This document shows positions 8,390 to 14,665 of a DNA stretch of 26,725 bases, piece by piece (position 1 is the first letter of the stretch; every line of letters begins with the position of its first letter). The translations under genes and the position numbers were made by a program. The notes under the pieces were generated by a model. It did not search any database and had not been told where the DNA came from. It worked only from the letters and a program-made list of their open reading frames with translations. The DNA lies in the NCBI GenBank assembly GCA_016177265.1, contig JACOVP010000030.1:1-26725 (forward strand). Reading direction: 5' to 3'. This DNA is from Candidatus Woesearchaeota archaeon (lineage in GTDB: Archaea > Nanobdellota > Nanobdellia > SCGC-AAA011-G17 > UBA489).

Positions 8390-10424
8390 ATTGCAAAATA
8401 TTAGGAGCTATAGAGATGAAGAGATAGAATTCCCTGAAGGAAATACTCTCTTGTCAGGCAACATTGGTTGTGGTAAATCAACAATTCTCCAGGCTATAGA
8501 TTTCGCACTGTTCGGTATTTCCCAGGAGTTATCCGGTGCTTCTCTGCTCAGAAATGGTGAAGATCACGGAGCTGTAGAGTTGCATTTTACAGTAGAAAAC
8601 AAGGAAGTAGCCATAAAAAGAACATTGCGCCGTGGGACATCTGTTGTTCAAGATGCTGGGCACATCAGTATTGATAATGCAAAACGAGAAGCAACAGCTA
8701 CAGAGCTGAAGCAGCAGATCCTCACCTTGCTCAACTATCCGCAGGAATTACTAACGAAATCAAAATCGCTTATGTATCGCTATACGGTCTACACGCCGCA
8801 AGAAGAAATGAAGAGCATTCTTTTGGGAGACAGAGACTATCGCATTGATGCTTTACGAAAAGTTTTTGGTATTGATCGTTACAAGCGACTAAAAGAAAAT
8901 GCAGAAATAGTCATGACCTATATCAAAGCAAAGAACAGAGAAAATGCCATTATGATTGCTGATCTTGAACAAAAGAAGACCGAGCAGGAAAGACTGAAGC
9001 AGGAAAAAAGAAACCTTAGGAGCATACTCGACAACCTGATACAAAAACTGCAAGAATACCATCTCTTGCTAGAAGAGAAGAAGAAAAAAGGAGAATCAAT
9101 CGAAAAAGAAATCAAGGAGTTTGAAGAAAAGAAGAAAAATCTCGAGATAACAGAAATCTCTCTTAAGCACCAAGAAGAAGAAGTAAGAAAAAACCTTGTT
9201 AGAATGCAGGAGTTGGATATGGCGATACAGCAAATGGAAGCAGAACTGAACAGGGAAAAACCTCCACAAAGTAATCAACAGAGCATCATGGAACTGGAGA
9301 AAAAGCTTAGCGACGAAGAAGTGATGTTGAGAAGGATAATAAACCGCATCCAAGAATGCCAAACCACGAAGTCGCATGCTAAAAAGATCCTTGGAGAAAT
9401 AGAAAAGTTGGATGTGTGCCCAGTATGCAAGCAGAAGGTATCGCCACAGCATATCGGTGTAGTGATGCAAGAAGCGAAAATCACTATTGCTGCACAGGAA
9501 AAGGAGCTGCAACAATTACAAGTGCAAGAACAACAACAAGAGCAAGCAGTAGCAAAGGTAAAGACCAGTAGAGAACACCTCAACAAAGCAGACTACCTCC
9601 TCCACATCTATACTTTGAAGAAAAAAAATGTTGAAGAAAAGAGGAAGGAGAAAGAGGATCTTGAGCAGAACAACAAAACTATCAAAAAGGACAAGGAGCA
9701 ATTGGAAAGTCTTCTCTTCCAGCTGAAAGAACAAACAAAACAGCATGTCTCCCAGGAGATATTCAAGCAGCTACAAGAAGAGATTGAAACGATACAAGAA
9801 CACAAGAAAAAGGCGGAAATAGAGAAAGCAACAAAAGAACACGAATTAGAAGGCCTAGATAAGCAACTCGATCAGTTAGCTAGAGACATCACCAAAAAAG
9901 AAGTTATCAGAAATAATATTGGGTATTTGAAGGAATTACACTATTGGTTAGAGAATATGTTCATAAATATTGTGACAACATTAGAAAAGAAAATTATGCT
10001 TAAAATCCATGCAGATTTCTCCAGTCTTTTTAAGAAATGGTTTGAAATATTGGTAGACACAGAAGAAATTAAAGTCTCCCTCGATGATGAATTTTCTCCC
10101 ATCATAGAGCAACAGGGGCATGAAATAAAGTATACCTACTTGAGTGGCGGCGAAAAAACTGCTGCTGCACTTGCCTATCGTCTGGCATTAAACCAGGTTA
10201 TTAATGCAGTGATGAGTATCATTCGAACCAAAGATCTCCTCATACTTGACGAGCCTACTGACGGTTTCTCTGCAGAGCAAATCGACCGTCTTCGCATCAT
10301 CTTAGAGGAATTGAAGACAAAGCAGGTTATTATTGTTTCCCACGAGAACAAAATAGAGAGCTTTGTCCAGCACGTCATCAAAATCGAAAAGAAAGACAAC
10401 ATCAGTGCTATTGCTAACCAGTAA
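8370..10424 (+). CDS. rad50: DNA double-strand break repair ATPase Rad50
   Basis: I prefer the ATG at 8370 to the upstream TTG at 8361; it gives 684 residues and a 20-nt overlap with mre11. The N-terminal ATPase half has Walker A GNIGCGKST (about residues 30-38). A long, highly charged coiled coil follows (about 170-560), with the zinc hook CPVC (C350, C353) near its middle, through which two molecules dimerise. The C-terminal half carries signature LSGGEKT and Walker B LLILDEPTDG, and ends in a VSHE switch motif. With Mre11 it tethers and processes DNA ends. At 684 residues it is shorter than the roughly 850-900 usual for archaeal Rad50, the difference lying in the coiled coil. Confidence 0.95.
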   Translation: MLLKKIRLQNIRSYRDEEIEFPEGNTLLSGNIGCGKSTILQAIDFALFGISQELSGASLLRNGEDHGAVELHFTVENKEVAIKRTLRRGTSVVQDAGHISIDNAKREATATELKQQILTLLNYPQELLTKSKSLMYRYTVYTPQEEMKSILLGDRDYRIDALRKVFGIDRYKRLKENAEIVMTYIKAKNRENAIMIADLEQKKTEQERLKQEKRNLRSILDNLIQKLQEYHLLLEEKKKKGESIEKEIKEFEEKKKNLEITEISLKHQEEEVRKNLVRMQELDMAIQQMEAELNREKPPQSNQQSIMELEKKLSDEEVMLRRIINRIQECQTTKSHAKKILGEIEKLDVCPVCKQKVSPQHIGVVMQEAKITIAAQEKELQQLQVQEQQQEQAVAKVKTSREHLNKADYLLHIYTLKKKNVEEKRKEKEDLEQNNKTIKKDKEQLESLLFQLKEQTKQHVSQEIFKQLQEEIETIQEHKKKAEIEKATKEHELEGLDKQLDQLARDITKKEVIRNNIGYLKELHYWLENMFINIVTTLEKKIMLKIHADFSSLFKKWFEILVDTEEIKVSLDDEFSPIIEQQGHEIKYTYLSGGEKTAAALAYRLALNQVINAVMSIIRTKDLLILDEPTDGFSAEQIDRLRIILEELKTKQVIIVSHENKIESFVQHVIKIEKKDNISAIANQ

Positions 10425-10444
10425 CGAGAAAGTGCACCAGAAAC

Positions 10445-10453
10445 CTTATAAAC
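10445..10453 (+). promoter_or_regulatory. TATA box for surface protein gene
   Basis: CTTATAAAC is centred about 34 nt before the ATG at 10483, giving a predicted leader of about 8 nt. The AAACC before it may be part of a BRE. Confidence 0.6.
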
Positions 10454-10482
10454 AAAAACGTGAGTCCTAGCAAGAGATAACA

Positions 10483-11895
10483 ATGAGCTGGAAAAAGGCA
10501 CTCCTCCTGGTCATAGTTCTTGTATGCACAACGGTAAATGTCTTTGCAGATCTGCTGGATGTTGCCCTTCTCGAATCACAAGATGAAGTCGAAGCAGGAA
10601 CAACTGCAGAGTTCACCTTAAAAATTACCAACAACGGCTTAGAGCGAGACGTCTTCAGCATCGAGGCAGACGAGTTAAATGTGTATCCCTTTTCGGAATT
10701 TGCTGCAAAAATCGAAGCAAAACCCTTCCAAGTTAAGTTAAATGCAGAAGAAAGTGCTATTAGCAAAGTATTGATCAAAACCAGAGATATTGCCCCGCCC
10801 AATCGCTTCTATGACTCCACCGTTATTGTTGCGTCCGTCATCCATCCAGAAGTCAAAAAAACTATCATACTCAAAACCTACATTGCATCAGCAAAAAACA
10901 TTATTGAAATCGTACCGCAGCTGCCAACGAAAATAACCCCAGGAAAGGAAACCAAAGTTCCAGTCAGGCTCAAAAATCGTTCTCGACTAACCTTAGAAAA
11001 TATAGAAATCGTCACAGCAACAGACGTGCCTAAGATCGCAGATCCTATCATTATTACTTTACAACCACAAGAAGAAAAAGAAGAAACCATCATCATCAAT
11101 ATTGCTCCAGCAGCAACGCCCGGCATGAAAAAAATGACGATAGCGGCATACGAGAAAGACCAGCTCCGTGGTTCCTTTGTTGCAGATGTCGAGATCTTGC
11201 CAAAAGACCGTGTAGAAGAGGATCGCGAGGTAAAGCGTGGCTTCTTGTCTTCTACCACCACCATCACTCGCAAGAACAGAGGAAATACTGCCAGCGAGCA
11301 ACGAGTTGAGGCAGCCTATAATCTCATCCAACGCATCTTCTCCTCCATGACGCCAAAGCCAGAAACAGAACTAAATAAAGTGGTGTGGAAGTTCACGCTG
11401 GAACCTGGTGAGAAGAAAACAATTGAGATTTACTCGAATTACAGGCCGGCATTGTATGGCTTCATCGTCGTTGCGCTCTTTACAGCCATCCTCATCTTCT
11501 CCATCGAACGTTCCGTCGTCATCAAGAAGCGCATCTTCCACGGCAAAGAGGTCATGGAGGGAGTCAAGGAGTACAAAGTATTCTTGTTGGCGCGAAATGG
11601 CAAGAAATATACTATCAATGATGTGAAAGTCATGGACTTAGTATCCAATATCTTGGAGCTCACTGCCGATTTTGGTTCCTTAAAGCCAGATCGTGTCCAG
11701 CACGGCGAGCGAACAACGAGGTTGCTTTGGAATGTTATCAAGCTCGATCCAGGAGAGGAACGCGTCTTTTCCTATAAAATCCGTAAAAAAAGCAGCATCA
11801 TTGGCGACGTTATTTTACCAGTTGCCATTATGCAGTACGTCGACAACAAAGAGAAGTTTGTCCAAGTACAGTCTATCCGTGGTATTCTAGACTAA
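10483..11895 (+). CDS. Signal-peptide membrane protein with Ig-like extracellular domains
   Basis: The 470-residue protein starts with a Sec signal peptide (residues 1-22: a basic MSWKK, a hydrophobic core, then VFA before ADLLD). Beta-rich segments follow, each with the rhythm of NEW3/CARDB-type Ig-like domains: one at about 30-125 (EVEAGTTAEFTLKITNNG) and one at about 135-235 (TPGKETKVPVRLKNRS). A single membrane helix (about 325-344, GFIVVALFTAILIFSI) is followed by a basic stop-transfer KK. The C-terminal 120 residues hold a third beta-rich module (VKEYKVFLLARNG, then LDPGEERVFSYKI), predicted on the cytoplasmic side. I do not recognise a named family. A role in the envelope or in holding a surface complex is inference only. 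It is a monocistronic gene with its own TATA box. Confidence 0.7.
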   Translation: MSWKKALLLVIVLVCTTVNVFADLLDVALLESQDEVEAGTTAEFTLKITNNGLERDVFSIEADELNVYPFSEFAAKIEAKPFQVKLNAEESAISKVLIKTRDIAPPNRFYDSTVIVASVIHPEVKKTIILKTYIASAKNIIEIVPQLPTKITPGKETKVPVRLKNRSRLTLENIEIVTATDVPKIADPIIITLQPQEEKEETIIINIAPAATPGMKKMTIAAYEKDQLRGSFVADVEILPKDRVEEDREVKRGFLSSTTTITRKNRGNTASEQRVEAAYNLIQRIFSSMTPKPETELNKVVWKFTLEPGEKKTIEIYSNYRPALYGFIVVALFTAILIFSIERSVVIKKRIFHGKEVMEGVKEYKVFLLARNGKKYTINDVKVMDLVSNILELTADFGSLKPDRVQHGERTTRLLWNVIKLDPGEERVFSYKIRKKSSIIGDVILPVAIMQYVDNKEKFVQVQSIRGILD

Positions 11896-11909
11896 AGAGG
11901 AAACAACAA

Positions 11910-11919
11910 TCTTTAAAAA
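11910..11919 (+). promoter_or_regulatory. TATA box for tRNA-Tyr
   Basis: TCTTTAAAAA lies about 31 nt (centre) before the first base of the tRNA, so transcription would start a few bases upstream of the mature 5' end. Confidence 0.55.
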
Positions 11920-11960
11920 CGATAAACAGGTCTTAGAAAGATATCCTCCACGTAGCTCAA

Positions 11961-11990
11961 GGTCCTTCAGAAGTATCTGTGGACGAGCAG
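11961..11990 (+). other. Non-canonical tRNA intron in the D loop of tRNA-Tyr (30 nt)
   Basis: Exon D-stem bases 11955-11958 (GCTC) pair with intron bases 11985-11988 (GAGC) to form the 4-bp central helix. The bulge AAG (11959-11961) leads into an inner helix GTCC (11962-11965) with GGAC (11981-11984), and the second bulge is AGT (11989-11991). Cutting between the second and third base of each bulge gives this 30-nt intron at position 15/16. It also restores an A15-U48 Levitt pair. The outer helix is absent or very weak, so this is a relaxed helix-bulge-helix motif. Shifting the cuts by one base would give the same length but a G15-U48 pair. Confidence 0.82.
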
Positions 11991-12011
11991 TGGTAGAGCG
12001 GTCGGCTGTAG

Positions 12012-12062
12012 ATGTCGTGAATCGAGATTCCACACGGAAACTGTGAACATTCACTAGCCGAT
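12012..12062 (+). other. Canonical-position tRNA-Tyr intron (51 nt)
   Basis: The intron lies after G37. The outer helix is the anticodon stem. The central helix is CTGT (12006-12009) against GCCG (12057-12060) with one mismatch. Bulges are AGA (12010-12012) and ATC (12061-12063). An internal stem GTGAAT (12017-12022) with ATTCAC (12049-12054) closes the intron. The boundary may be off by one base; the length is 51 nt either way. The stop codon of the minus-strand gene falls inside this intron. Confidence 0.78.
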
Positions 12063-12386
12063 CCCGACAGGTTCCTGGTTCGAGTCCGGGCGTGGAGATT
12101 TTTTATTTTTTGAAAACAATTCCCTATTGAAAAAAGAAAACAACTCTTTTGAAAGACCGATGTATTCCTCCTTGCCCTTTGCTGTTTCTGGACCAAACCA
12201 TCGAATAAAAATCTTATGAACACCATCAACAAATGTATCCAGATTCTTGCATTGCTTAGATAACCTATAGATATCCTCTATTTCAGGGTCGTATTCATCA
12301 AAATTTTCTCTCATTCCAAAATAGATCCCAATAGGATCATGTTTATTTAATATTTTTCGCAGTTTATTCTTCAATGGTAAATCCAT
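12054..12386 (-). CDS. Small DUF1871-like protein, 3' end antisense to tRNA-Tyr
   Basis: The ATG at 12386 lies about 25 nt after a good minus-strand TATA box, which supports a real, leaderless gene. The 110-residue product is charged and helical. Its N-terminal half, HDPIGIYFGMRENFDEYDPEI then IYRLSKQC, resembles the DPxGI and DEYDxEI pattern I recall from DUF1871 (YugE-like) proteins; this is a moderate similarity only and the function is unknown. The last 14 codons (SPRPDSNQEPVGIG) are simply the antisense of the tRNA acceptor, T arm and intron, and the TAG lies in the anticodon intron. The original C-terminus may have ended near NRELFSKNKK, with read-through into the tRNA creating the present end. 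Confidence 0.62.
   Translation of the reverse strand: MDLPLKNKLRKILNKHDPIGIYFGMRENFDEYDPEIEDIYRLSKQCKNLDTFVDGVHKIFIRWFGPETAKGKEEYIGLSKELFSFFNRELFSKNKKSPRPDSNQEPVGIG
12099..12111 (+). terminator. T-run terminator after tRNA-Tyr
   Basis: Six T, an A, then six T follow the discriminator base immediately. Oligo-T on the coding strand is the usual intrinsic archaeal termination signal. Confidence 0.65.
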
Positions 12387-12406
12387 GAGGTCGTGAACCG
12401 AGCAGG

Positions 12407-12415
12407 CTATATAAG
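12407..12415 (-). promoter_or_regulatory. TATA box for the minus-strand gene
   Basis: Read on the minus strand this is CTTATATAG, centred 25 nt before the ATG at 12386. That spacing predicts a leaderless transcript. Confidence 0.6.
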
Positions 12416-12564
12416 TTTTAGCCTCAAAAAGTTATGATGCAGACATCTAAACTATAAAATATACTTCTCCTGAACAGTAATCTTTAAAAGGAAGTTCATC
12501 CATAGAAAGAGGGTGTTGAGGTAAAGAAAAGAGGTTGAGTAGAGATTTCTCTAGTTACCAAAAG

Positions 12565-12574
12565 CTTTATATAT
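12565..12574 (+). promoter_or_regulatory. Strong TATA box upstream of tRNA-Asp/tRNA-Lys and rpoH operon
   Basis: GCTTTATATA, preceded by an A-rich possible BRE (CCAAAA). The predicted start is near 12596, about 119 nt before tRNA-Asp and 3-4 nt before a short ORF at 12599. No equally good TATA box lies closer to the tRNA. Confidence 0.6.
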
Positions 12575-12598
12575 CCCCTCAAAACCAACCATTTCTAG

Positions 12599-12658
12599 AT
12601 GGAGCACTTTCTCTGCTTGGGCTGCAAAGATGACACTAAAAGGGTAATACGACAGTAA
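12599..12658 (+). CDS. Possible leaderless micro-ORF, 19 aa with CxxC
   Basis: ATG to TAA encodes MEHFLCLGCKDDTKRVIRQ. The ATG is about 30 nt from the centre of the strong TATA box at 12565-12574, so it would sit 3-4 nt from the predicted transcript start, as leaderless archaeal genes do. The CLGC pair could bind metal. There is no homologue I recognise, and a chance ORF in a tRNA leader is an equally good explanation. Confidence 0.25.
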   Translation: MEHFLCLGCKDDTKRVIRQ

Positions 12659-12714
12659 TTACGCATATAGTCAGCACTATCAAAGAAAGAACCGTTTCCA
12701 CCGCAAAAAGACGT

Positions 12715-12818
12715 GCCCTAGTAGTCTAGTGGCTATGATACGGCCCTGTCGTGGGCACTCATGATTGCAGCTGGCCCAGAGAAAGGCCGTGGCGCGGGTT
12801 CGATTCCCGCCTAGGGCG
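12715..12818 (+). tRNA. tRNA-Asp (GUC) with one intron
   Basis: Acceptor GCCCTAG (12715-12721) pairs with CTAGGGC (12811-12817), with discriminator G73 as usual for tRNA-Asp. The D arm has G10-U25, U11-A24 and C12-G23. The anticodon stem is CGGCC (12741-12745) with GGCCG (12785-12789), and the anticodon GTC is at 12748-12750. The T arm is GCGGG, TTCGATT, CCCGC, and the Levitt pair is G15-C48. Removal of the 32-nt intron leaves 72 nt. CCA is not encoded. Confidence 0.93.
12752..12783 (+). other. tRNA-Asp intron at 37/38 (32 nt)
   Basis: Near-canonical bulge-helix-bulge. The central helix is CTGT (12746-12749) against AGAG (12778-12781) with one mismatch. Bulges are CGT (12750-12752) and AAA (12782-12784). 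The inner helix GGGC (12753-12756) with GCCC (12774-12777) is perfect. Confidence 0.85.
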
Positions 12819-12820
12819 TT

Positions 12821-12915
12821 GGGCCGGTAGCTCAGCCTGGCTAGAGCACTTGGCTTTTAATCGAGCCAAAAGCGAAGACACCAAGGGGTCGGGGGTTCAA
12901 ATCCCCTCCGGTCCG
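12821..12915 (+). tRNA. tRNA-Lys (UUU) with one intron
   Basis: Acceptor GGGCCGG (12821-12827) pairs with CCGGTCC (12908-12914), discriminator G. The D stem is GCTC/GAGC. The anticodon stem is CTTGG (12849-12853) with CCAAG (12881-12885), and the anticodon TTT is at 12856-12858. The T stem GGGGG pairs with CCCCT around TTCAAAT. The Levitt pair is G15-C48. It starts only two bases after tRNA-Asp ends and 21 nt before rpoH, so the pair is probably made as one precursor, perhaps together with rpoH. Confidence 0.92.
12860..12879 (+). other. Short tRNA-Lys intron at 37/38 (20 nt)
   Basis: The central helix CTTT (12854-12857) with GAAG (12874-12877) has four pairs including one G-U. Bulges are TAA (12858-12860) and ACA (12878-12880). 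The splice product has the normal loop CTTTTAA. The intron is too short for a strong inner helix, and exon bases 12850-12855 can instead pair with intron bases 12864-12869, a competing hairpin. Confidence 0.8.
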
Positions 12916-12936
12916 CTACACCCACCTCAGCACACC

Positions 12937-13179
12937 ATGCCAAAAACCATCAAGACCCAAGACCACTGCTTGGTGCCAAAACATATTCTCCTTACTAAAG
13001 AAGAGGCACAAGCACTCTTCCAGAAATATAACATCACCCCTTCTCAAATGCCCATGATATCCGTAAAAGATCAAGCCATCAAGAACCTCCATATAGAAGT
13101 CGGAGATGTCATCAAAATCATTCGCAATTCACCAACGGAAAAAGATGCTGTATTTTACCGCATTGTAAGAGCAGACTAA
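12937..13179 (+). CDS. rpoH: DNA-directed RNA polymerase subunit H (Rpb5 C-terminal-like)
   Basis: Residues MPKTIKTQDHCLVPKHILL start the 80-aa archaeal RpoH, which matches the C-terminal domain of eukaryotic Rpb5. The conserved features HxLVPKH and GDVIKIIRNSPT followed by YRIV are present. RpoH binds RpoA' near the downstream DNA in the polymerase jaw. The frame stays open upstream to 12751, but that part is translation of tRNA-Asp and tRNA-Lys, so the ATG at 12937 is taken as the start. It opens the polymerase operon, 4 nt before rpoB''. Confidence 0.95.
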   Translation: MPKTIKTQDHCLVPKHILLTKEEAQALFQKYNITPSQMPMISVKDQAIKNLHIEVGDVIKIIRNSPTEKDAVFYRIVRAD

Positions 13180-13183
13180 ACAA

Positions 13184-14665
13184 ATGGATAAAAAGCTCAT
13201 CATCAAAAAATACTTTGAAGAGAATTCCTTCGTCGAATCTAGTATCCGCTCCTTCAACAACTTTATCGAGAAAGATGTACACAAAATCATCCAGGAAATT
13301 GGTGACATCATTCCTACAGTCATCCCCCAGGAAATGCAGGATTTCCGCATCAAACTCGATAAGATAAGCATTACCAAACCACAATTGGTAGAAGCAGACG
13401 GTTCGAAACGAGATATCTACCCTATGGAAGCTCGCTTAAGAAAAATCTCCTATGCTGCCCCCATTAACTTGGAGATTTCAGCGCACATTGACGGTGTCCA
13501 AAGAGAATCATTCACGACGCAAATCGGCTTATTGCCCATCATGCTCAAGAGCAAGTACTGCCATCTCCACAGCATGAAGGAAGAAGAGTTGATCAAGCAC
13601 GGTGAAGATCCCCATGACAGCGGTGGTTATTTTATCCTCAATGGCAATGAACGCGTCCTAATGACAGTTGAGGATTTGGCTGCTAACATAATGTTTGTCG
13701 AGGAAAACAAAGTCGGTACGAGCAGATACACTGCCAAAGTCTTTTCAGAACGAGGCTCCTACCGTGTCCCCCATGCAATAGAGCAGGCAAAAGATGGTCT
13801 CATCTATCTCTCCTTTACCCGCTTCAAGAAGATCCCCATTATTGCCATAATCAAAGCACTCGGCCTGGTCAAAGACAGTGACATAGTCCAAGCCATTTCA
13901 AAAGACCGGGAATTCGATGACGTCTTCATCAACCTCTTCAATGCTGCAGACATAAAGAGCGAAAAAGAGGCATTGGATTTTATTGCTAAGAAAATTGGCA
14001 TGTCCCCGATGCAAGAGGGCCGTTTAGAAAAGACACAAGACAATCTGGACAAGTATTTACTACCTTATTTAGGCATTGAGCCCAAGGATCGCAGGTATAA
14101 AGCGGTCAATCTCTGTAAGATGCTGCGCCGTTTCCTTATCATCTCCAAAGAGGACATCAGAAATCAGGACAAGGACCATTACATGAATAAGCGCTTGAAG
14201 TTGAGTGGGGATTTGTTAGCGGATCTATTCCGTGTCCAACTCCGTGCTCTCGTCAATGACATCCTCTACAACTTCCAACGGTTAGTGAAGCGTGGCAAAT
14301 TCCACTCCGTTAAAATCATCATCCGCGACAAATTGCTCACATCCAGAATCAACAGTGCCATGGCTACTGGTGTCTGGGTTGGTGGCCGTAAAGGATTAAG
14401 CCAAAACATGGATCGCACGAATTTCCTGGCATCGACCTCGCACTTGCAACGAGTAGTTTCCCTCCTGTCAGCAACTCAAGAAAATTTTGCTGCGCGCGCC
14501 CTCCACCCGACTCATTGGGGCAGGTTGTGTGCAGTAGAAACGCCTGAAGGAACATCCATCGGACTGAGAAAGAACCTTGCTTTATTGGCAGAAATCACCC
14601 AGGAAGAAATCCCGGAAAACAAGCTCAAAAAAACATTCGAAGAACTTGGCATGAAAGCAGCATGA
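13184..14665 (+). CDS. rpoB2: DNA-directed RNA polymerase subunit B'' (N-terminal half of B)
   Basis: The 493-residue protein covers the protrusion, lobe and fork part of the second-largest polymerase subunit. Characteristic segments are FNNFIEKDVHKI near the start, GGYFILNGNERVL (about 147-159), and the fork/link region ending VETPEGTSIGLRKNLALL. The split from B' falls at the usual archaeal position, after the fork. The downstream gene starts in its stop codon (ATGA), which favours translational coupling and equimolar synthesis of the two halves. No intein is present in this gene. Confidence 0.97.
   Translation: MDKKLIIKKYFEENSFVESSIRSFNNFIEKDVHKIIQEIGDIIPTVIPQEMQDFRIKLDKISITKPQLVEADGSKRDIYPMEARLRKISYAAPINLEISAHIDGVQRESFTTQIGLLPIMLKSKYCHLHSMKEEELIKHGEDPHDSGGYFILNGNERVLMTVEDLAANIMFVEENKVGTSRYTAKVFSERGSYRVPHAIEQAKDGLIYLSFTRFKKIPIIAIIKALGLVKDSDIVQAISKDREFDDVFINLFNAADIKSEKEALDFIAKKIGMSPMQEGRLEKTQDNLDKYLLPYLGIEPKDRRYKAVNLCKMLRRFLIISKEDIRNQDKDHYMNKRLKLSGDLLADLFRVQLRALVNDILYNFQRLVKRGKFHSVKIIIRDKLLTSRINSAMATGVWVGGRKGLSQNMDRTNFLASTSHLQRVVSLLSATQENFAARALHPTHWGRLCAVETPEGTSIGLRKNLALLAEITQEEIPENKLKKTFEELGMKAA

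Larger units (their letters stand above)
11946..12098 (+). tRNA. tRNA-Tyr (GUA) with two introns
   Basis: Acceptor strands 11946-11952 (CTCCACG) and 12091-12097 (CGTGGAG) pair perfectly. They give the C1-G72 pair and A73 that mark archaeal tRNA-Tyr. T8 and A9 and the D stem GCTC follow, and then a 30-nt intron interrupts the D loop. The D arm resumes at 11991. The anticodon stem is GTCGG (12001-12005) with CCGAC (12064-12068), anticodon GTA at 12008-12010, and a second intron of 51 nt sits after position 37. The T arm is CCTGG, TTCGAGT, CCGGG. With both introns removed the tRNA is exactly 72 nt with a normal cloverleaf; CCA is not encoded. A single-intron reading would leave no valid D arm. 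Confidence 0.9.
12387..12714. other. Non-coding gap with several TATA-like elements
   Basis: This 328-nt stretch holds no substantial ORF. It contains the minus-strand TATA at 12407-12415 and three plus-strand TATA-like sites: 12452-12460 (CTATAAAAT), 12482-12489 (CTTTAAAA) and 12565-12574 (GCTTTATATA). The last is the strongest and probably drives a transcript that includes the tRNA-Asp/tRNA-Lys pair, starting near 12596. I see no convincing tRNA, C/D-box guide or repeat in it. Confidence 0.5.

Noticed and set aside
9096..9746. Long minus-strand reading frames opposite rad50
   Set aside because: They are shadows of the repetitive Lys/Glu coiled-coil codons and encode low-complexity Leu/Phe/Ser strings.
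11946..12098. Split or permuted tRNA-Tyr
   Set aside because: All exon pieces are in normal order on one strand and contiguous introns explain the structure fully.
12433..12475. Possible C/D-box guide RNA (ATGATGC ... CTGA)
   Set aside because: The C box deviates at the last base, there are no clear C'/D' boxes, and a TATA-like element lies within it.
12751..12936. Longer RpoH reading frame
   Set aside because: These codons are translation through the tRNA-Asp intron and 3' half and all of tRNA-Lys; the RpoH family begins at the ATG at 12937.
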